Assembly (NCBI GenBank): GCA_025765595.1
Contig: JAIVFH010000617.1
Coordinates: 1-12,586, forward strand
Length of the DNA: 12,586 bases
Direction: 5' to 3'
Source of the DNA: Obelidium mucronatum
Taxonomy: Eukaryota > Chytridiomycota > Chytridiomycetes > Chytridiales > Chytriomycetaceae
The position numbers and the translations under genes were made by a program. Positions within the stretch are counted from its first letter, which is position 1, and every line of letters begins with the position of its first letter. Shown here piece by piece: positions 8,101 to 12,586 of this stretch. The notes under the pieces are model-generated. The model ran no database searches. It saw only the letters and a list, made by a program, of their open reading frames with translations, and had not been told where the DNA came from.

Positions 8101-10264
8101 AATATGGCCGCCCTTCTACAACTTTCTCGATTACACGAAGCAGATGATCAGATTTTGAATTGCTCGGAAGTATTTCCTGTTCGCCGCGTCTCTTCGGTGT
8201 TAAGTATTGACGATGTGGAGCAGAATATTGGACCAACGGAAAATAGCAACTTGGAAAAAGATCAAATCATAACCGAGCTTCAGAATGTTTATAAAGCAAA
8301 GGCTGAGTTGCAGCGTGAACTGGCGATGAAGAGCAAAGAGTTTGTAGCACCCATAATCACAAATACAACAAATAACTAACATCCTTCATCCATCAGCATC
8401 GAGAAACTAAAACACCAGCAAAATGAAAAAATTCTCAAGATGGACAAGGAGTTGGAGTCTGTAAATAGGGAATATGCTAAAACTATCGCCGACTTGGAGG
8501 AAGCAATGGCATCCAAAGAGAAAGCGAAAGATGAGTATGAGAAAAAGGTGAAGAGTTTAGAAGGCCAGGTATGAATTTAAACCCGCTATTTGTTTTATTA
8601 CATCATTGATTTGTTCAAAGATGGGAAAGGCAAAGTCCCGAATTAGGGAACAAGAAAAACTGCTAAAAGAAAAGGAAGGATTGGAACGCCGAACGGCCGA
8701 AGCTGGGCAAGAAGTGGAAAAGCTTCAGGGCGCTATTGCAGTCTACAAAAAGAAAGCAAAAGAAGGTATTTGTGACGAAACTTCATTAACTCGCAGAGAC
8801 TGATTCACCTGCATTTTAAAGATGCCGAAAAACTATATGAGATAGAAACGCGGAGAATAAAGGAGCTTGCAGCGCTGAATCGAGCACGAGAGGAAGATGC
8901 AAAGAAAATACGGCACTTGGAGGCAGCTTCTGAAGTGATCCGCAAAAAATTAGATAAGAAAGATGAAGAGCTGGCATCCTTGGGGAAAAAGATGAAGGAT
9001 GGATTGGCTATCGCTCGAGTTTCGAAGCCGTCTAAGGGAAAATCTGCTGCGAAAGTAGAATCAAGGCATGTGAACATGATAACACTCTGCAATCTTGATT
9101 AACCTTTATTCCTGTTTTTTATAGCAATGAAAGGGATCCGCCGATAGAAGCCCCTGCAAGCGAAATTCTGAGTGTTGTTGCGTTGGATACAACCGCTGTT
9201 CTACAGTCATTGGAAACTGAGGTAAACCCATATTTGATAACCACGGACTCATATTTGCTTGTAGAATGAACGTCTCCGTAGTTATCACTCGACATGCGTT
9301 CAAATTAGAGACCTTAAGGGCCAAATCGATAGCCTTGCCGCACGGATTCACGAAACCGATGCATTCGATCAAGAAGAGCTCACCAAGTTAAAGGGAGAAA
9401 GAAAAACTCTTGGAAAGAATCTACTTGAGCTTCGTGAAAAGCGAAAATTGCTGGAAAGTAAGTGTCTGGGTGTGGTTGAACAGATAATTGATCTCTTCTC
9501 AAAAGACACCTTGGATGGCGCAAGTCAAATCCTAACTGAAGTTGCATATTCGACACGACCGGTCACTGCAGAAAGCGATGGTATCAACTACATCGAGCTC
9601 ATGAGAGAATTTGAGGACAATGCTGAAGCCATAGAGCTTTTAAACCATTTGGTAAGCTCATTAGATTCTTCAAGTCGCTATAATTATTTTGCACTGTAGA
9701 AAAGGGCAAATTTGCATGATTCGCGATCAATGGTGGTTGGTTGTTTGAGGGAACTTGCGGATTTGCGAGAGCTAGAAAACAATTTCGAAGAAGAGTCGCA
9801 GCGTTCACAGGAAGAAATTGATGGCCTTCATAAGGAAATCGAAAAACTTCGAGCCTCGTTTGAGGAAAAGTTGTGGAGTCTCAAACATGTTGGTGGTTTT
9901 AAGCGTTCAAAGTCTTCAGATTAACTCACTTAAAAGGAAACCACAAAAACGGACAATCACGATTTTAAAGTGGATGTAGAAATATCCAGTAACCATGAAG
10001 TGACAGACATGTCAGTCCAAACAGAAGCTTTGGACAGCACATACAACGATACAGAGTTCTACAAGCAAACATCAAAAGATTTGAAGAATAAGTTGCGTGA
10101 GCTGGTCGCTCTGAATCACAGTCTGGCGCAGCAGCTAGAGCAGCGACCACATGCCCAACACAGGTGTGTCATTCCTTTCTCGTATTCAAACAAAGCTAAT
10201 AACTTCTCTGCACCATCCCAGCTTAAAAACATTGCCGAACGAGATTGCACCGGCGGCACTTTAA
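5153..10264 (+). CDS. Kinesin-4 family motor (KIF4/KIF21 group, chromokinesin-like)
   Basis: Proposed exons: 5153-5197, 5247-5542, 5596-5717, 5749-5828, 5882-6417, 6471-6934, 6993-7075, 7127-7356, 7415-7466, 7517-7590, 7647-8339, 8397-8568, 8621-8765, 8822-9065, 9125-9221, 9265-9651, 9700-9888, 9937-10163, 10222-10264; about 1,392 aa. The N-terminal plus-end motor (about residues 7-408) has VTVAIRVRP, P-loop GQTSSGKT (115-122), [12 protein letters not shown], switch I SSRSH (about 243-247), switch II DLAGSE (about 297-302), [11 protein letters not shown] and [13 protein letters not shown]. The [10 protein letters not shown] and NKPI tail are typical of kinesin-4. The rest is mostly coiled coil, consistent with a dimer about as long as KIF4. 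An insertion of roughly 20 residues sits before [12 protein letters not shown]. No WD40 domain or Cys-rich chromatin tail is visible, so KIF4 versus KIF21 is open. Family members act on spindle-midzone or cortical microtubules. Two junctions are irregular: exons 3/4 (5714-5748), and 9066-9124, which fits a GC-AG intron. The donor at 7076 is weak. Confidence 0.9.
9066..9124 (+). other. Probable GC-AG intron in the kinesin gene
   Basis: The coiled-coil frame ends at GAATCAAG (9065) and resumes at CAATGAAAGG (9125), which needs a phase 2 junction. The only donor with that phase and a normal intron length is AG|GCATGT, giving a 59-bp intron with a GATTAAC branch-like site and TTTTTTATAG acceptor. 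The nearest GT donor (9069) gives phase 0 and an immediate stop. Confidence 0.55.
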
Positions 10265-10343
10265 TTTACTTTATTGAACAAAAAGGAAGAAGCAAAACAT
10301 TTTTTTTCATTTCTTTTTCTTTTTTTTGGAGAATTGGACAACA
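10265..10343 (+). promoter_or_regulatory. Kinesin 3' end / RRP8 promoter with T-rich tract
   Basis: Seventy-nine bases lie between the kinesin TAA and the RRP8 ATG. A T-rich tract (about 10300-10327; runs of eight, five and eight or more T) occupies the centre. It probably serves as RRP8's nucleosome-excluding promoter element and perhaps also in kinesin 3'-end formation. Confidence 0.45.
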
Positions 10344-11629
10344 ATGCCAAAACGAAACGTAGTTGAAAGCGGCGAGGCGAACGCAACGAAAAAACCCAAA
10401 GTACAAACACAAACTTTGGCGAAACAAGCTAGCGGTGATCTTGCGGCAAAGAAAGCAGGAAAGCAAACCCTAAGCAATTACAAGAAGGAAAAGTTGCTAT
10501 TGGTAACATATCAAATATGTACTTTCCGAACAGCTGATTCTCGCATTCCCAGGCTCTGTCACGCAGCAAGCTTCCATTGAACACCGCAAAGCCAAAGGTG
10601 GATGATCAGAAAGCAAAGAGCGAACCCCAACTAGCATCGAAAAGACCAATCGCGTCGCTCGCGAAACCAATGTCAAAACCTAAAATCACTCAATCTGTGA
10701 GAGGGAAACTTTCTGGAACAGCGAACCTTACGGACCTTCAAGCCAAAATGAAAAAGACACTGTCGGGGGGGAGATTTCGGATGATCAACGAACAACTCTA
10801 TACAACGACTAGTGATGTTGCCGTTGATTTATTTAAAGAAGAACCAGAAACCTTTGACATTGTTTGTACTTCTAGACTTTTCTTGAATATACATCGGCTT
10901 ACAGAATTTGATTCCAGTATCACGAAGGATTCCGCGCTCAAGTGGAGTTGTGGCCCTCCAATCCCGTTGACTATTATTGTGAATCATTATCGGCGTTCAA
11001 ACGTCCGAAATCGTCTAAAGAACCTCTGAAAATTGCCGATATGGGGTGCGGAGAAGCTGCGATTGCGAAAACTCTCATGGCTCTCAACACAACAGAAGAG
11101 CACCGATTCCAGGTCCATTCCTTTGACTTGGCCAGCCCAAATGAATACGTGATTGCTTGTGATATTAGAAAAGTTCCTCTGGAAGATGCAACGATGGATG
11201 TAGTCGTCTTCAGTTTGAGCCTGATGGGCACCAATTTCATCGAATTTTTGGAGGAGGCTTGGCGAATCTTGAAGGACGGGTAATTCTATGAGAGATATGT
11301 TGATGAAAAGGTGAGGACTTATCAGGTTTGCAGAGGACAGCTTCGAATCGCAGAAGTTGTCAGTCGATTCCCTGACGTCAACAAGTTTGTGGATGCCTTG
11401 ACAGGAATTGGATTCAAACTAACCAAAAAGGTATACTTTGTAGAACTAAACATCCGTTCTTTAACTGTCCCGGTAACCTTTGTTTTAGGATGCCAGCAAC
11501 AAGATGTTCATATTGTTTGACTTGGTAAAAGTAGATAAGCCTGTGCCAATATCCAAAAAGAGAAAGGGCGCGGACAAGGACGAATATGGAGATCCACTCC
11601 TTACACCATGTCTTTATCGAAAGCGATGA
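10344..11629 (+). CDS. RRP8: RRP8, nucleolar SAM-dependent rRNA methyltransferase
   Basis: Exons: 10344-10502, 10553-10861, 10918-11279, 11334-11430, 11489-11629; 1,068 nt, 355 aa. Introns are 50-58 bp, all GT..AG and in phase. RRP8 (human nucleomethylin homologue) methylates N1 of adenine in the large-subunit rRNA (m1A645 of yeast 25S) in the nucleolus. The first 110 residues are a Lys-rich nucleolar tail (KKPK, SKRP, KPKITQ). Then come the family landmarks: LSGGRFRMINEQLYT, YHEGFRAQVELWPSNPVD (157-174), the SAM-binding DMGCGEAAIA (197-206), CDIRKVPLED, the RRP8 signature FSLSLMGTN (about 254-262), ILKDGGQLRIAEV and DASNKMFILFDL. It ends in LTPCLYRKR, as family members do. Yeast Rrp8 is 392 aa, so this copy is full length. 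It follows the kinesin on the same strand with only 79 bp between. The YHEGF junction uses a GTTTGT donor. Confidence 0.95.
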
Positions 11630-11785
11630 CACATAAAGTTTTGTTGGAGAAACAGGCTCCATTACGTTTTAATTCTTCGATGCGGTTGTGAGGAATGGGT
11701 ACAGAGTTGAAGATTGGCGCCTGATAAGCGATTTAAATTTGAAAACGTATTATAAGTTATTTATTGGTTATTTATTTTATAATAA
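11630..11785 (+). promoter_or_regulatory. RRP8 3' UTR / promoter of the next gene
   Basis: A 156-bp AT-rich spacer. It ends in TTATTTATTTTATAATAAATG, so an AATAAA hexamer at 11781-11786 overlaps the proposed start codon of the next gene. That hexamer could be the poly(A) signal of RRP8; the TATAATAAA is also TATA-like. Confidence 0.35.
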
Positions 11786-12389
11786 ATGCCCCGTGAACAA
11801 GAAGATGAACAACCGTTAGACATCTTTCGACGCTGCCACCACCGCCCAGTCTGCCAGATACCCCTCTGAAAACCGTTGCTACTCTTGTTCTGATGCCATT
11901 ACTTTCAGGTAAAATGCCGGTGGCGGCCTGAAGCTCCTGTCGACTTCCCCATATTTCTTCACGTTTCTTTCAATTGACGCTTGCAATTTCTTTATTGTCT
12001 TTCAGGGAATGTTCTATGGTTTGGGGGAGGGAGTTGCGAGACTCCTCGTTTTCAGATGGTGGGGCATCGAAAACTTCACAACAATCCCCACTGCTGGTGT
12101 AACGGCATCAACTGAAAGAAAGATTTCGGAAGCGAATGTCGATAGACGCAAGAATGGCCTCTTTGGGGGTTGGTTTGGTGGTAGTGGAACTGCATTAAAA
12201 GTCTCTGGAGTGCATACGGTGTTTCCAAGAAGGACGCAAGAAGAAAACGAATCTGAAGGGGACCATTCAATGACAACAACAATTTATGCCAATAGTTGTA
12301 AAACTAGCTTTGCGGTGGATGCTGTGGTTGTTGCCCTTGAAAGTAAAACTGGAAATGAGTCGCGCGAGTACTGTCTCAAAAGAGTTTAG
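11786..12389 (+). CDS. Protein of unknown function (proposed three exons)
   Basis: Best supported is the open frame from 12006 to the TAG at 12387-12389 (about 127 residues), preceded by a strong pyrimidine-rich acceptor at 12005. Upstream, exons 11786-11848 and 11909-11962 join to it in phase (501 nt, 166 aa; introns 60 and 43 bp) but use weak donors GTCTGC and GTTTCT. An AG|GTAAAA donor at 11909 is stronger, yet leads into frames that stop early. The product has no recognised domain: a hydrophobic GMFYGLGEGVARLLVFRWWG near residues 40-59, a charged stretch, a Gly/Trp patch GLFGGWFGGSG, and a mixed C terminus. A single hydrophobic segment hints at membrane association, no more. The antisense strand is also partly open here, so the coding strand is likely but not proven. 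Confidence 0.4.
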
Positions 12390-12494
12390 TAAGGTGTACG
12401 GGAAATATACATATATTGGTTGCGTATTTTGTTATTCTATAAAGGAACTATTTGTATTCAGGATAGAATCAAAAGCATAAGGAACCATAGCATT

Positions 12495-12500
12495 TTTATT
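12495..12500 (-). promoter_or_regulatory. Putative poly(A) signal (minus strand)
   Basis: A perfect AATAAA on the minus strand, about 35 nt beyond a minus-strand TAG at 12536. It suggests the 3' end of a gene entering from the right edge. Confidence 0.35.
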
Positions 12501-12535
12501 TCAAACAACTCTAATATTAAAAACATGGATAGCAT

Positions 12536-12586
12536 CTAGTGGGCCTTGATAGAAGATCCGTGCTCTGGGTTCTCGTCAGTGGTGTC
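12536..12586 (-). CDS. Possible C-terminal end of a minus-strand gene (partial)
   Basis: Reading inward from the right edge on the minus strand, 16 codons (DTTDENPEHGSSIKAH) run to a TAG, followed 35 nt later by AATAAA. The hydrophilic, disordered composition fits a protein tail. The stretch is too short to identify, and chance is a real alternative; the poly(A) signal is the main support. Confidence 0.28.
   Translation of the reverse strand, partial: DTTDENPEHGSSIKAH

Noticed and set aside
12076..12330. Antisense open frames opposite the 11786-12389 gene
   Set aside because: They have no start/splice arrangement as good as the plus strand and no recognised motif, though the alternative cannot be fully excluded.
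1..12586. CRISPR arrays, insertion sequences, transposase or reverse transcriptase genes, bacterial-style operons
   Set aside because: Looked for on both strands; no regularly spaced repeats, terminal inverted repeats or element-coded proteins were seen, and the genes carry spliceosomal introns.

Overview
The window reads as nuclear DNA of an intron-dense, compact eukaryote, most likely a zoosporic fungus of the chytrid type. This is an inference from four things: short spliceosomal introns (about 43-80 bp, mostly 50-60 bp) with GT..AG ends and CTAAC/CTNAN branch-like motifs; gene spacing of 80-150 bp in the right half; clear eukaryotic genes (RAD18, kinesin-4, RRP8); and an F-box-like protein with plant-type leucine-rich repeats, a protein style known from chytrids. 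No bacterial operons, CRISPR arrays or transposase genes were seen. All exon structures were worked out by hand from splice signals, codon phase and protein-family landmarks.

Left part (1-3645). The 5' half of a RAD18-type RING ubiquitin ligase runs off the left edge on the minus strand (start codon at 766). A roughly 610-bp divergent spacer separates it from a seven-exon plus-strand gene of unknown function (1377-2570; 275 aa; short leucine zipper near the C terminus). Then comes a gene-poor stretch of about 1.07 kb. It holds a decayed tRNA-like Pol III unit (2622-2706, minus, followed by T6), a 17-bp motif also present upstream of RAD18, a truncated piece resembling the C-terminal part of a TauD/JLP1-type 2-oxoglutarate dioxygenase (3060-3191, minus), and a 27-bp imperfect direct repeat. 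It looks like a small graveyard of degenerate elements.

Middle (3646-10264). A minus-strand, three-exon gene for an F-box-like/LRR protein (434 aa) starts only 88 bp from a plus-strand, roughly 19-exon kinesin-4 (chromokinesin, KIF4/KIF21 group; about 1,390 aa). The two share one short AT-rich bidirectional promoter. The kinesin motor is complete in its signature motifs, but two splice junctions are odd: the exon 3/4 junction does not close in frame with the best splice sites, and one intron fits only as a GC-AG intron.

Right part (10265-12586). RRP8, a nucleolar SAM-dependent rRNA methyltransferase, follows the kinesin with only 79 bp between stop and start. After 156 bp comes a plus-strand gene of unknown function (11786-12389), and the right edge holds what may be the last codons and poly(A) signal of a minus-strand gene. 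Functionally the neighbours look like independent housekeeping genes (DNA-damage tolerance, chromosome/spindle motor, ribosome biogenesis) packed together. No dedicated new multi-gene system is evident.
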